Source: Collinsella tanakaei YIT 12063
GTDB lineage: Bacteria > Actinomycetota > Coriobacteriia > Coriobacteriales > Coriobacteriaceae
Length of the DNA: 57,852 nt
Direction: 5' to 3'
NCBI RefSeq assembly: GCF_000225705.1
Contig: NZ_JH126474.1
Coordinates: 40,800 to 98,651 of the forward strand
Each line of letters starts with the position of its first letter. Position 1 is the first letter of the stretch. The position numbers were made by a program, and so were the translations under genes. The notes beneath the pieces are model-generated. The model had not been told where the DNA came from. It saw nothing but the letters and a program-made list of their open reading frames with translations, and made no database searches. Positions 44,960-53,028 of the stretch are shown here, piece after piece.

Positions 44960-46198
44960 ATGAAACGCAGGGTAGTCATCACCGGCATGGGCGCCATCAC
45001 GCCCTTGGGCAACTCCGCCGAGGACACGTGGGCCGCGGCGCTGCGGGGAACGTGCGGCATCGGCCCCATCACCCGCTACGATGCGAGCGCGCAGAGGGTG
45101 CACCTGGCCGCAGAGGTGAAAGACTGGAGCGCGGCCGACGCCCTGGGCGCGCAGGAGTCCAAGCACCTGGCGCGCTTTACCCAGCTTGCCCTGGCCGCCG
45201 CGCGCGAGGCGGTGGAGGCGAGCGGCCTTGATCTGGATGCCATGGACCGCACGCGCGCCGGCGTCTCTGTATCCAGCGGCATCGGCGGCGTGGAAGAGAC
45301 CGAGAACCAGCAGACGCGCTGCTTGACCCGCGGCTTCGACCGCTGCTCGCCCTTCTACATCCCCATGGGCATCTCCAATATGGCCGCCGGCAACATCGCC
45401 ATCGCCTTTGGCTTGCAAGGCATGTGCACCTGTCCCGTGGCTGCGTGCGCCGGCGGCTCCAACGCGGTGGGCGATGCGTTTCGCCATATTCGCGACGGCT
45501 ACGCCGAGGTTATGGTCGCCGGAGGCACGGAGGCAGCGATCACGCCGTTGAGCGTGGGCGGCTTCACCACCATGCGCGCGCTGCACGCGGGCGACGACCC
45601 CTCCTGCGCCTCCATTCCCTTTGACGCCCGACGCAGCGGGTTTGTTATGGGCGAGGGTGCCGGCATGCTGGTGCTGGAGGAGCTGGAGCACGCCCGGGCG
45701 CGCGGCGTCGGAATCATCGCGGAGGTTGCGGGCTACGGCGTGACATGCGACGCCCATCACATCACCTCGCCCGCTCCACAGGGCGAGGGCGGTGCGCGCG
45801 CCATGGCGCAGGCTTTGGACGATGCTGGCGTGACCCCCGATCAAGTTGATTACATCAACGCGCACGGCACCTCCACCTCGCTCAACGATAGCTGCGAGAC
45901 CGCTGCCATCAAGACGGTTTTTGGTCCGCGCGCCTACGAGATAGCAGTGAGCTCCACCAAATCCATGACCGGGCATCTGCTGGGAGCCGCGGGCGCGGTG
46001 GAGGCCGTGCTGTGCGCCCAGGTCCTGCGCGACGGCATGGTGCCGCCTACCATCAACTACCGCGAGACGGATCCCGCCTGCGACCTTGATTACGTGACGG
46101 AGGGCGCGCGCCGCATGCCTGTGCGCTACGCGTTGTCCAACTCGCTGGGGTTTGGCGGCCACAACGCCTGCCTGCTGTTTAAGAAATGGGAGGGCTAA
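44960..46198 (+). CDS. fabF: 3-oxoacyl-ACP synthase II
   Basis: The 412-residue condensing enzyme elongates acyl-ACP with malonyl-ACP. Cys163 (VAACAGGSN) and the two histidines in NAHGTST and TGHLLGAAG form the active site. The start at 44960 (MKRRVVITGMG) has AGAAGGGAAC upstream; an earlier in-frame start would overlap fabG. It is the only elongation synthase in the operon. Confidence 0.96.
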   Translation: MKRRVVITGMGAITPLGNSAEDTWAAALRGTCGIGPITRYDASAQRVHLAAEVKDWSAADALGAQESKHLARFTQLALAAAREAVEASGLDLDAMDRTRAGVSVSSGIGGVEETENQQTRCLTRGFDRCSPFYIPMGISNMAAGNIAIAFGLQGMCTCPVAACAGGSNAVGDAFRHIRDGYAEVMVAGGTEAAITPLSVGGFTTMRALHAGDDPSCASIPFDARRSGFVMGEGAGMLVLEELEHARARGVGIIAEVAGYGVTCDAHHITSPAPQGEGGARAMAQALDDAGVTPDQVDYINAHGTSTSLNDSCETAAIKTVFGPRAYEIAVSSTKSMTGHLLGAAGAVEAVLCAQVLRDGMVPPTINYRETDPACDLDYVTEGARRMPVRYALSNSLGFGGHNACLLFKKWEG

Positions 46199-46199
46199 G

Positions 46200-46640
46200 A
46201 TGCTCAAACTCGACTCCAACCAGATCGCCAGCGTTTTGCCGCATCGGTTTCCGCTTGCCATGGTCGACCGCATCGTGGACGGGGAGGCGGGCGAGTGGGC
46301 GCGCGGCATCAAGTGCGTCAGCGTGGCCGACCCCGCGTTCATGGGGCATTTTCCGCAGTGCCACGTAATGCCGGGCGTGCTTATAATTGAGGCGCTTGCA
46401 CAGGTTGCGGCCGTGGCGATGCTCTCGCTTCCGCAGAACAGCGGTCGCATTGGTTTTCTGGGCTCGGTAAACAAGGCGCGCTTCCGCCGCCAGGTCACCC
46501 CCGGCGACGTGCTTACACTTGAGAGCCGCATCACGCGCGTACGCGGTGACTTCGCCTTTGTGGAGGGTGTCGCCCGCGTGGACGATGAGGTGGCTGCCAC
46601 CGTTGAGCTTGCGCTGGCGCTTGGCCCCGTGCCGGAGTAG
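46200..46640 (+). CDS. fabZ: 3-hydroxyacyl-ACP dehydratase
   Basis: The 146-residue hot-dog-fold enzyme removes water from 3-hydroxyacyl-ACP. PHRFPLAMVDRI is at the front, and the catalytic His50 (GHFPQCHVMPG) and Glu64 are in place. The start follows the fabF stop by one base, with GGGAGGG inside the end of fabF as ribosome-binding site. It completes a full elongation cycle in the operon. Confidence 0.94.
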   Translation: MLKLDSNQIASVLPHRFPLAMVDRIVDGEAGEWARGIKCVSVADPAFMGHFPQCHVMPGVLIIEALAQVAAVAMLSLPQNSGRIGFLGSVNKARFRRQVTPGDVLTLESRITRVRGDFAFVEGVARVDDEVAATVELALALGPVPE

Positions 46641-46696
46641 CGCGCGAAACCTTGCAAGCGATGGGAGTTGTTGAAGCGGAAACGAGGTTGCGCATC

Positions 46697-47176
46697 ATGG
46701 CAGAAAACGAGTTGGAGAAGCGGTTCGCCGTGGTGTACTCAAAGTTTAAGCTGCACTTTTACCAAGAGACGTTCGCGCGGTTTCAAAATCGCGAGGCGAG
46801 CCTTACCACGGTGGAGGCGTTCGCCATGGAGGCGATCTATGCGCTGGGGTCGCCCACGGTGAAGGAGTTCGCCGACTTCATGCGCGTGTCCTCGTCCAAC
46901 GCGGCGTACAAGATCGCAAGCTTGGTGCGCAAAGGGTATGTGGAAAAGGTCCAGTCCGAGGAGGACGGCCGCGAGTACCACCTTATGCCCACCCAGAAAT
47001 ACCTGGACTACTACAACATCAGCAGCGACTACATGCGCACGGTCATGGGCCGCCTTCGCGAGCGGCTCACGCCCGACCAGCTAGACGGCCTAAGCGACCT
47101 GCTCAAGATGATGAGCGATCTTATGACCGAGGTGGCGTTGCCCGGAGAGGGCGAGGGCGCTGAGGGCGATGAGTAG
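46697..47176 (+). CDS. MarR-family regulator, FabT-like
   Basis: The 159-residue protein is a MarR-type winged-helix regulator: wHTH at about 53-98 with the wing at EEDGREYHL, and flanking dimerisation helices. Its place at the end of the fatty-acid operon points to a FabT-like repressor. In streptococci FabT binds TTTGA-type dyads, aided by acyl-ACP. A matching dyad lies before acpP in this window. The start at 46697 (MAENELEKRF) is likeliest; an earlier ATG at 46661 lacks a ribosome-binding site. The stop overlaps the next gene's start. The name FabT is an inference from context. Confidence 0.8.
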   Translation: MAENELEKRFAVVYSKFKLHFYQETFARFQNREASLTTVEAFAMEAIYALGSPTVKEFADFMRVSSSNAAYKIASLVRKGYVEKVQSEEDGREYHLMPTQKYLDYYNISSDYMRTVMGRLRERLTPDQLDGLSDLLKMMSDLMTEVALPGEGEGAEGDE

Positions 47177-47942
47177 GGTGGATGCCGGCTCGCCGGCGCG
47201 CTGCGTGGGCGACGAGAACGGGATGCCCGCAGCGCCCGCGGTACGCGAGGCGCTTGAACGGCTGGCCGCGTGGACGGACCCGCGCGAGGTGGTGTCCATG
47301 ACGGAGTCGCTGCGGCTTGGCCGTGCGCGCGTGGACCATGTGTCCGCGGACGGCGTGTTGCTCTACCTGCCCTCGTCCCAAAACTATCTGCACGTCGCGG
47401 CGGATGATGCCGCCGCACGGCGCGTGCTTGCTGGCGCGGCCCGTGAGCTGGGCGATTCTGTGGTGATGTTTGCGGACGCCGACCACGCGGTCGCGTGCGG
47501 CTATGCGGAGGAATCGATCACGCGCTACCGGGTGTGCGTGTACGAGGGCGCGGAGCCTCCTTCCGTGCAGGGGTCGCTTCGCATCGAGCGCTTGGGCGTG
47601 GACTGGCTGGATGCGGTCGCCACCCAGTACGATGGCCTGCCAAGAGAGGATATTCTGCGGCACCTGGCGGACGGCTGGGTGTACGGAGGCTTCGATGCCG
47701 CTGGCGACCTGGTGGGATTTATTGGCGAGCATGATGAGGGGACCATAGGCATGCTCGAGGTTCTCGCACGGTATCGCCGGCGCGGCTACGCCCGTGAGCT
47801 GGAGGGTGCGGCGATCGCGCGCATGCTCGCCGCGGGCCGCGTGCCCCAGGGGCAGGTGGTGCTGGGGAACGAGCCCTCGTTTGCCTTGCAGCGCTCGCTG
47901 GGGATGACGGTGCTGCCCGGCGTGCAGTGCTGGGTGTGCTGA
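47169..47942 (+). CDS. GNAT-family acetyltransferase
   Basis: The 257-residue protein has a C-terminal GNAT fold (about 120-257). The acetyl-CoA loop is recognisable as LARYRRRGYARELEGAAI and is followed by GNEPSFALQRSLGM, matching the FR47-like group. The N-terminal half is less familiar and may be a degenerate GNAT domain. The substrate is unknown. Its ATG lies inside the end of the MarR gene (overlap of eight bases), so it belongs to the fatty-acid operon transcript even though no role in lipid synthesis is known. Confidence 0.78.
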   Translation: MSRVDAGSPARCVGDENGMPAAPAVREALERLAAWTDPREVVSMTESLRLGRARVDHVSADGVLLYLPSSQNYLHVAADDAAARRVLAGAARELGDSVVMFADADHAVACGYAEESITRYRVCVYEGAEPPSVQGSLRIERLGVDWLDAVATQYDGLPREDILRHLADGWVYGGFDAAGDLVGFIGEHDEGTIGMLEVLARYRRRGYARELEGAAIARMLAAGRVPQGQVVLGNEPSFALQRSLGMTVLPGVQCWVC

Positions 47943-48006
47943 CCGGGGCGAGTTATACGCCTCATGACCAAGGTGCGAGCTACTTTAAAGCGGTGCGAGA
48001 GGAGAG

Positions 48007-48030
48007 GTGCCAAATAACGTCTTAGTGCGG
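48007..48030 (-). repeat. 24-nt dispersed repeat, unit 3 (inverted)
   Basis: Read on the minus strand the unit is CCGCACTAAGAC then GTTATTTGGCAC. Confidence 0.75.
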
Positions 48031-48040
48031 AAGGGGAGGG

Positions 48041-48064
48041 ATGTCAAAAAGTGCGTTAGTGCGG
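48041..48064 (-). repeat. 24-nt dispersed repeat, unit 4 (inverted)
   Basis: Read on the minus strand the unit is CCGCACTAACGC then ACTTTTTGACAT. Its start is offset 34 bases from unit 3. Confidence 0.78.
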
Positions 48065-48179
48065 ATTGAAGGCGGTCTGACGGACCTGCCTTATACATCG
48101 AGCAGCATCGCCCGATCCTTCTAGCTAGGGCGATGCGGACGCCCTATTCATAAGGTACCCTTTCTATCTCTCGCCCGGA

Positions 48180-48203
48180 CCGCACTAACGCATTATTTGA
48201 CAC
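48180..48203 (+). repeat. 24-nt dispersed repeat, unit 5
   Basis: The unit is CCGCACTAACGC then ATTATTTGACAC, identical to the family consensus. Confidence 0.82.
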
Positions 48204-48211
48204 GATTTGAA

Positions 48212-48235
48212 CCGCACTAAGCGATTATTTGGCAC
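48212..48235 (+). repeat. 24-nt dispersed repeat, unit 6
   Basis: The unit is CCGCACTAAGCG then ATTATTTGGCAC, starting 32 bases after unit 5. Confidence 0.8.
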
Positions 48236-48245
48236 ACCCCCTATT

Positions 48246-48269
48246 TCGCACTAACGCATTATTTGGTCC
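48246..48269 (+). repeat. 24-nt dispersed repeat, unit 7
   Basis: The unit is TCGCACTAACGC then ATTATTTGGTCC, starting 34 bases after unit 6. Confidence 0.8.
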
Positions 48270-48385
48270 AGCATGCGGCGCGCGCGGGCGATCCTTGGAG
48301 CGCGCGACATGCTATGGGCAAGCAGGCTGTTGAGCCTGGTCTGCGAGCTGGGGGATTGCGACCAAGGGCACTCCCGCTCTCTTCA

Positions 48386-48417
48386 TTGATGAAAAGAGTG
48401 CCTACTTTTCTCATCAA
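48386..48417. repeat. Hairpin with TTGATGA/TCATCAA arms
   Basis: TTGATGAAAAGAG (48386-48398) pairs with CTTTTCTCATCAA (48405-48417) over about 12 of 13 positions around a six-base loop. Its outer flanks resemble those of the larger hairpin at 53599-53664. Confidence 0.6.
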
Positions 48418-48858
48418 AATGAGCTTGGCTGAAGGTTGCCCAGCATGATGCATGTCTAGCGAAAGGCGCTTAGGGCTTTCCGTCAGAGCCCGTCCTGCGC
48501 ACCGCTTGGCGAAAGTACGGGTTGCGCTCGCCCTCATAAGGGTAGGCTGGGGCACATAGGACAAAAGGACGGTGCGCTCGCGGCGTTAAGCGGCGCACGT
48601 TCGAGGCCTTGGCTTTTGGGCTTTTTGGCAGCGCGGTGCCTTTACGTCCGCGTTTACCCGCTCCGCGCGGTACGGCAGGGCGACCCGCCCACGCGCCGTC
48701 CGTGCGCGGAGAGCTTGGGGACGGCGACCCGGTGCCCCTAAAGACCCAATCGACCCCGGCCTCGCGCATGAGCCGCCCATCACCCGCGTCCACGCACGTT
48801 CGCGACCAGCTCTGGCGCGGGCACTTGTGCGGCCGCGCGGGGCGAAAGGGAGGTTATT

Positions 48859-50925
48859 ATGGGCGCGCCCAAGACCGACAACGTGAGGAACGTGGTGCTC
48901 GTAGGCCAAGGCGGGGTGGGCAAGACCTCGCTCGCGGAGGCCATGCTTCACCTTTCTGGCAAGACCGCCCGTCTGGGCGGCCACGCAGGCACCAAGCCTA
49001 CCCTCGATTACGACGCTGAAGAGGTCAAGCGCGAGTTCTCAATCTCGACCGCTATCGCGCCGATCGACTGGAAAGACGTCCGCATCAACGTTTTGGACGC
49101 CCCCTGCTACCCCGACTTCATCGGCGACGCCTATGCGGCCATGAGCGTTTCTGAAAGCGCCCTGTTTGTGGTCGACGCCGCCGCCGGCCCGCAGCCCACT
49201 ACCGTCAAGCTTTGGTACGCGGCAGAGGACCTTCGCCTGGCGCGCGCCGTCTTTGTGAATCGCGTCGACAAGGAAAACGCCGATTACGAGGCGTGCATGG
49301 AGCTCCTGCGCGAGCGCTTTGGCATGCGTCTTGGCGCCGTCACCCTGCCTTGGGGCGTGGGCGATGACTTTCGCGGCATTATCGACCTGGTCCGCATGAA
49401 GGCCCGCCAGTGCGAGGGCACCAAGCAGACCGAGTCCGAGATTCCGGAGGAGTACCGCGCCCAGGCCGAGGCCGCGCACGAGACCCTGTGCGAGCTGGTC
49501 GCCGAGGCCGATGACGAGCTGATGGAGAAGTACCTTGAGGGCGAGGCCCTGACCCAGGACGAGGTCGAGGGATTGCTCTCCAAGGCGATCGCCGAGCGCA
49601 TCTTCGTCCCGGTCTTTGCCGGCAGCTGCATCAAGGAGCAGGGCGTCAACTCCCTTATGGATGACATCGCGTCGTACTTCCCCGCGCCCACCGACTACGG
49701 CGAGATGCCCCTTATCGACGGCGACAAGCTCAAGATCTCCTCTGAGGACGAGCGCCCCGTCGTCTTTGTCTTCAAGACCTTGAACGACCCCGGCCAGGGT
49801 CGACTGTCCTTTATCAAGGTCCTCACCGGCACCATCGAGCCCGGCATGGAGCTGGTCAACGCCCGCACCCGCAAGGGCGACCGCATGTCGCACCTCTACG
49901 TTATGTGCGGACGCGAGATGACCGAGGTCGGTCACGCCTACGCGGGCGATATTGTTGTCGTTCCCAAGATGAACGCGGAGACCGGCGATACCCTGTCCGT
50001 CTCCGGCAAGGTGGAGGCCGCCGCCTTCAAGTTCCCTAACTCCCAGTACCGCATCGCCATCGAGGCGGAGAACCGCGGGGACGAGGAGAAGCTCTTCACG
50101 TTTATCGAGAAGGCGTGCGACGCCGATCCCACCATGAGCATCGACCGCGACGAGGAGACCGGCCAGACCATCATCTCCGCCGTGGGCGAGGCCCAGGTTT
50201 CCGTCCTGCTCAATCGCTTGGAGGAGCGCACCAAGGTCGAGGCCCACATAGTCCCCATCCGCATCCCGTATCGCGAGACCATCCGCCGCGTCGCCAGCGC
50301 CCAGGGTCGCCACAAGAAGCAGACCGGCGGCGCCGGCCAGTTTGGCGATTGCTACCTGCGCGTCGAGCCGCTCGTCGACGGTACCGACTATGAGTTTGTG
50401 GACGAGGTTGTGGGCGGACGCATTCCCCGCTCGCTGATCCCCGCAGTCGATCGCGGCGTCCAGGAGACCATGAAGGACGGCATCATCGCCGGCTACCCGC
50501 TTACGGGCATTCGCGTCGCCTGCTACGACGGTTCCTATCACCCCGTCGACTCCAACGAGATGGCGTTCCGTACCGCCGCGCGCATCGGTCTTAAGAAGGC
50601 CTGCGCGGACGCCGATCCCGTGATCCTTGAGCCCATGATGGACATCACGGTCACCATTCCGGAGAGCTACGCCGGCGCAGTGATGGGCGACGTATCCGCC
50701 TCCCGCGGCCGCGTGACCGGCATGGACACCAACAAGCAGGGCGACACCGTGGTCAACGCCACCGTGCCCTATGCCGAGCTGGTCGACTACGCAACCCGCC
50801 TGCGCTCGCTCACCCGCGGCACCGGCGACTTCACTATGGAGCCCGCCGGCTACGAGCAGGTGCCCTATGACGTGCAGAAGCGCCTGGTCGAGTTCTACGA
50901 GCACTCCCGCGCGCAGGGTCGCTAG
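48859..50925 (+). CDS. EF-G-like translation factor paralogue with divergent GTPase motifs
   Basis: The 688-residue protein has the full five-domain EF-G layout but looks like the second, non-canonical EF-G of many actinobacteria. G1 is GQGGVGKT (16-23). The usual switch I sequence is replaced by KREFSISTA. The G3 DTPGH is DAPCY (80-84), so both the glycine and the catalytic histidine position are changed. G4 is NRVD (134-137) instead of NKMD. Domain IV (about 475-595) retains the usual FGDCYLRVEPL and VDSNEMAFR blocks. GTP hydrolysis may be slow or absent. GAAAGGGAGG precedes the ATG. Roles proposed for relatives include ribosome recycling or stress; none can be shown here. Confidence 0.85.
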   Translation: MGAPKTDNVRNVVLVGQGGVGKTSLAEAMLHLSGKTARLGGHAGTKPTLDYDAEEVKREFSISTAIAPIDWKDVRINVLDAPCYPDFIGDAYAAMSVSESALFVVDAAAGPQPTTVKLWYAAEDLRLARAVFVNRVDKENADYEACMELLRERFGMRLGAVTLPWGVGDDFRGIIDLVRMKARQCEGTKQTESEIPEEYRAQAEAAHETLCELVAEADDELMEKYLEGEALTQDEVEGLLSKAIAERIFVPVFAGSCIKEQGVNSLMDDIASYFPAPTDYGEMPLIDGDKLKISSEDERPVVFVFKTLNDPGQGRLSFIKVLTGTIEPGMELVNARTRKGDRMSHLYVMCGREMTEVGHAYAGDIVVVPKMNAETGDTLSVSGKVEAAAFKFPNSQYRIAIEAENRGDEEKLFTFIEKACDADPTMSIDRDEETGQTIISAVGEAQVSVLLNRLEERTKVEAHIVPIRIPYRETIRRVASAQGRHKKQTGGAGQFGDCYLRVEPLVDGTDYEFVDEVVGGRIPRSLIPAVDRGVQETMKDGIIAGYPLTGIRVACYDGSYHPVDSNEMAFRTAARIGLKKACADADPVILEPMMDITVTIPESYAGAVMGDVSASRGRVTGMDTNKQGDTVVNATVPYAELVDYATRLRSLTRGTGDFTMEPAGYEQVPYDVQKRLVEFYEHSRAQGR

Positions 50926-51000
50926 GTTTCAGGGCGGACGGTCCGGTCGCGCTCCGCTTGGATGGCGTTGCCGTCCCGTTAGATGTTTTCGCAACGCGAT

Positions 51001-51030
51001 GGGGTGGGCCCTGGTGGGTCCGCCCCTTTC
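51001..51030 (+). terminator. Terminator-like hairpin after the EF-G paralogue
   Basis: GGGGTGGGCC pairs with GGGTCCGCCCC-type sequence around a CTGGT loop with G-T pairs, followed by the interrupted T-tract TTTCTC. Confidence 0.6.
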
Positions 51031-51161
51031 TCGTCCGCATTCATGGTAAATGGATATGGCGTAAGTAGCATATGGAGGAGCCATCAGCGCGTCCATATCA
51101 ACGTGCTATTATGTGTGCAGTTCAAACGGCTTGGGCCGCCCGTGCGCGCCCTTTGCCCCAA

Positions 51162-51193
51162 GGCATGAGTTTAGGCTTGAGTTTAGGCATGAG
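51162..51193 (+). repeat. 12-nt tandem repeat in the fprA leader
   Basis: GGCATGAGTTTA (51162-51173) and GGCTTGAGTTTA (51174-51185) are tandem copies, and a third partial copy, GGCATGAG, runs to 51193, directly before the fprA ribosome-binding site. Confidence 0.7.
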
Positions 51194-51205
51194 AGAGGAA
51201 ACGAC

Positions 51206-52390
51206 ATGCTGAATGCGATCGAGATTTCGCCCAAGGTCTGGTGGGTTGGCGGCATCGACTGGAACGAGCGCCTGTTCCACGGCTACACCACGGAAGCCGG
51301 CATCACCTACAACGCGTATCTGATCATGGACGAGAAGATCACGCTGATCGACACCTGCAAGGCGACCTTCTCCAACGAGCTGGTCCAGCGCATCTCCCAG
51401 GTTGTCGACCCCGCCAAGATCGACGTGGTCATCACCAACCATGTCGAGATGGACCACTCCGGCTCCCTGCCCGTGATCCACAAGATCGCTCCCAACGCGC
51501 AGATTTACGCTAGCGCTGGCGCCGGCGTCAACGAGGTCAAGGCCCACTTTGGCATCGAGGCAACGCCCGTCAAGAGCGGCGATACCCTGAACATCGGCGA
51601 GCGCACCCTCACCTTTGTGACCACCCCCATGGTCCACTGGCCGGACAACATGGTCACCTATTCCGACGTCGACCAGATTCTGTTCTCCAACGACGCCTTT
51701 GGTCAGCACTACGCCACCACCAAGCGCTTTGATGACGAGAACGACCTGTGCGAGATCATGAAGCAGGCCAAGAAGTACTACGCCAACATCGTGTGGCCGT
51801 ACGGCATGCAGGCGCACAAGGCGCTCGAGGCGGTCAAGGGCCTCGAGCTCAAGATGATCGCCCCCAGCCACGGCTGCATCTGGCGCTCCCACATCGACAA
51901 GATTCTGGAGAAGTACGAGGCTTGGACCACGTACCAGACCGAGGAGAAGGCTGTGGTGGTCTTTGACTCCATGTGGCACTCCACCGAGATGATGGCTCGC
52001 GAGATCTGCGATTCCTTCATCGCCGAGGGCATCTCCGCTAAGCTGATCGACGTCAAGGCCTCCCATATCTCCGATATCATGACCGATCTGTGCGATGCTC
52101 GCTACGTTGCCGTTGGCTCGCCTACCCTCAATTCCAACATGCTGCCCACCGTCGCCAGCTTCCTCACCTACATGCGCGGCCTGTCGCCCAAGAACGACCA
52201 GCGCATCGGTCTGGCATTTGGCTCCTATGGTTGGGCCCCGCTTGGTCCCAAGCAGGTGTACGAGGAGCTTGAGAAGGCTAAGTTCAACCTGCCCGTGCCG
52301 GTTATCACCCAGCAGTGGATCCCCAGCGAGGAGAACCTTGCCGAGCTGCAGGCCACTGTCAAGAAGATCATCGAGGATGCCCGCGCCTAG
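51206..52390 (+). CDS. fprA: Flavodiiron protein (A-type flavoprotein)
   Basis: The 394-residue protein has an N-terminal beta-lactamase-like diiron domain with H79-x-E81-x-D83-H84 (NHVEMDHSG) and further ligands in PMVHWPD and SHGCIWR. A C-terminal flavodoxin domain (about 250-394) has the FMN loops VVVFDSMWHSTEMMA and GSPTLNSN. Flavodiiron proteins reduce oxygen or nitric oxide to harmless products, a protective role in anaerobes. It has no fused rubredoxin, so an external donor is needed. Start: AGAGGAAACGAC precedes the ATG at 51206. It is followed by a terminator. Confidence 0.93.
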   Translation: MLNAIEISPKVWWVGGIDWNERLFHGYTTEAGITYNAYLIMDEKITLIDTCKATFSNELVQRISQVVDPAKIDVVITNHVEMDHSGSLPVIHKIAPNAQIYASAGAGVNEVKAHFGIEATPVKSGDTLNIGERTLTFVTTPMVHWPDNMVTYSDVDQILFSNDAFGQHYATTKRFDDENDLCEIMKQAKKYYANIVWPYGMQAHKALEAVKGLELKMIAPSHGCIWRSHIDKILEKYEAWTTYQTEEKAVVVFDSMWHSTEMMAREICDSFIAEGISAKLIDVKASHISDIMTDLCDARYVAVGSPTLNSNMLPTVASFLTYMRGLSPKNDQRIGLAFGSYGWAPLGPKQVYEELEKAKFNLPVPVITQQWIPSEENLAELQATVKKIIEDARA

Positions 52391-52443
52391 CGTGCGTCGT
52401 CCCTGATGGCAGGCTAAAGGCCCTTATCCAAAGTCTTGTCGCT

Positions 52444-52479
52444 ACGCGTCGGTTCGAGTACGGACCGGCGCGTTTTTTT
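52444..52479 (+). terminator. fprA terminator
   Basis: ACGCGTCGGT pairs with ACCGGCGCGT (one G-T pair) around a nine-base loop, followed by seven T residues. Confidence 0.88.
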
Positions 52480-52662
52480 ATGCTTCTGTTACGTTACCCC
52501 TTCCGCTGCTGTGCACTTCCAGTCCGCCTAGACCGCGCTTTAAAGGGCGACCTCTCAGTTGCTTCCAAATCACAAAAAAGGGTCTTTCGTTGCTTGAAAG
52601 AATAAAGACAATCCATCTACCTGCGAATTTATAAAACACCGCCTAGCGTTAAGCATTCATTT

Positions 52663-52692
52663 CAGTTATCGCTCAGTTATCAAAACAGTTAG
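52663..52692 (+). promoter_or_regulatory. Three helically phased CAGTTAT-type direct repeats
   Basis: CAGTTAT (52663-52669), CAGTTAT (52674-52680) and CAGTTAG (52686-52692) begin 11 and 12 bases apart, about one DNA turn. The last is followed by GTATAACTAAC, which forms a small dyad. Such phased heptamers are typical binding sites of OmpR/SARP-type activators. Confidence 0.5.
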
Positions 52693-52781
52693 GTATAACT
52701 AACTAAAAACGCCTCCAGAGACCTTGTTAAATTCTGCCGCCCCTTTTAGCCCTGCGGCTCGCCATGGCGCTTTGCCGATTT

Positions 52782-52800
52782 CTAGCCACTTAATGGCTAG
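52782..52800. other. Short perfect hairpin CTAGCCA/TGGCTAG
   Basis: CTAGCCA (52782-52788) and TGGCTAG (52794-52800) pair perfectly across CTTAA, with a further GCTAGC copy just downstream. No T-run follows, so it is not an obvious terminator. Confidence 0.4.
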
Positions 52801-53028
52801 CGTGCTAGCAGGATGTCCCCATCTGCCGAAAATCCGTGCCAACGCCGTTGACCCGGCCTTCACACTCTGCGAATAATCAATCGAGACTCGTTATCCTTCA
52901 GCGCGTTTTGCCGTATCCGTGTGCTGTTTCCTGGCGAGACGGTAGTGCGAGGCGGCCTGATAGTCATGCCACTCCACGCGCGCGGTTATTGTCCGTGGGC
53001 GTGGACGATAAAGAATATGAGGTCACAT

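Larger units (their letters stand above)
47943..48858. other. Long intergenic region with repeat array and hairpin
   Basis: 916 bases without a credible gene separate the acetyltransferase from the EF-G paralogue. The first part holds five 24-nt repeat units (two inverted, three direct) around a 115-base centre. A strong hairpin follows at 48386-48417, and the rest is GC-rich leader sequence. Minus-strand frames at 48259-48564 and 48586-48984 lack start signals and are not annotated. Confidence 0.65.
52480..53028. other. AT-rich intergenic region, no gene seen
   Basis: About 550 bases, of which 52540-52730 are markedly AT-rich for this genome. It carries three phased CAGTTA repeats, a GTTAG/CTAAC dyad, and a CTAGCCA/TGGCTAG hairpin. 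No open frame with a ribosome-binding site is visible before the small membrane protein gene. Confidence 0.55.

Noticed and set aside
33628-48269. 24-nt repeats read as a CRISPR array
   Set aside because: Spacers would be only 5-10 bases, units occur in both orientations, and no cas genes are present.
48259-48564. Minus-strand 101-codon frame across the hairpin at 48386-48417
   Set aside because: No ribosome-binding site, and it runs through a palindrome and a repeat unit; it is better explained as a frame created by repeat sequence.
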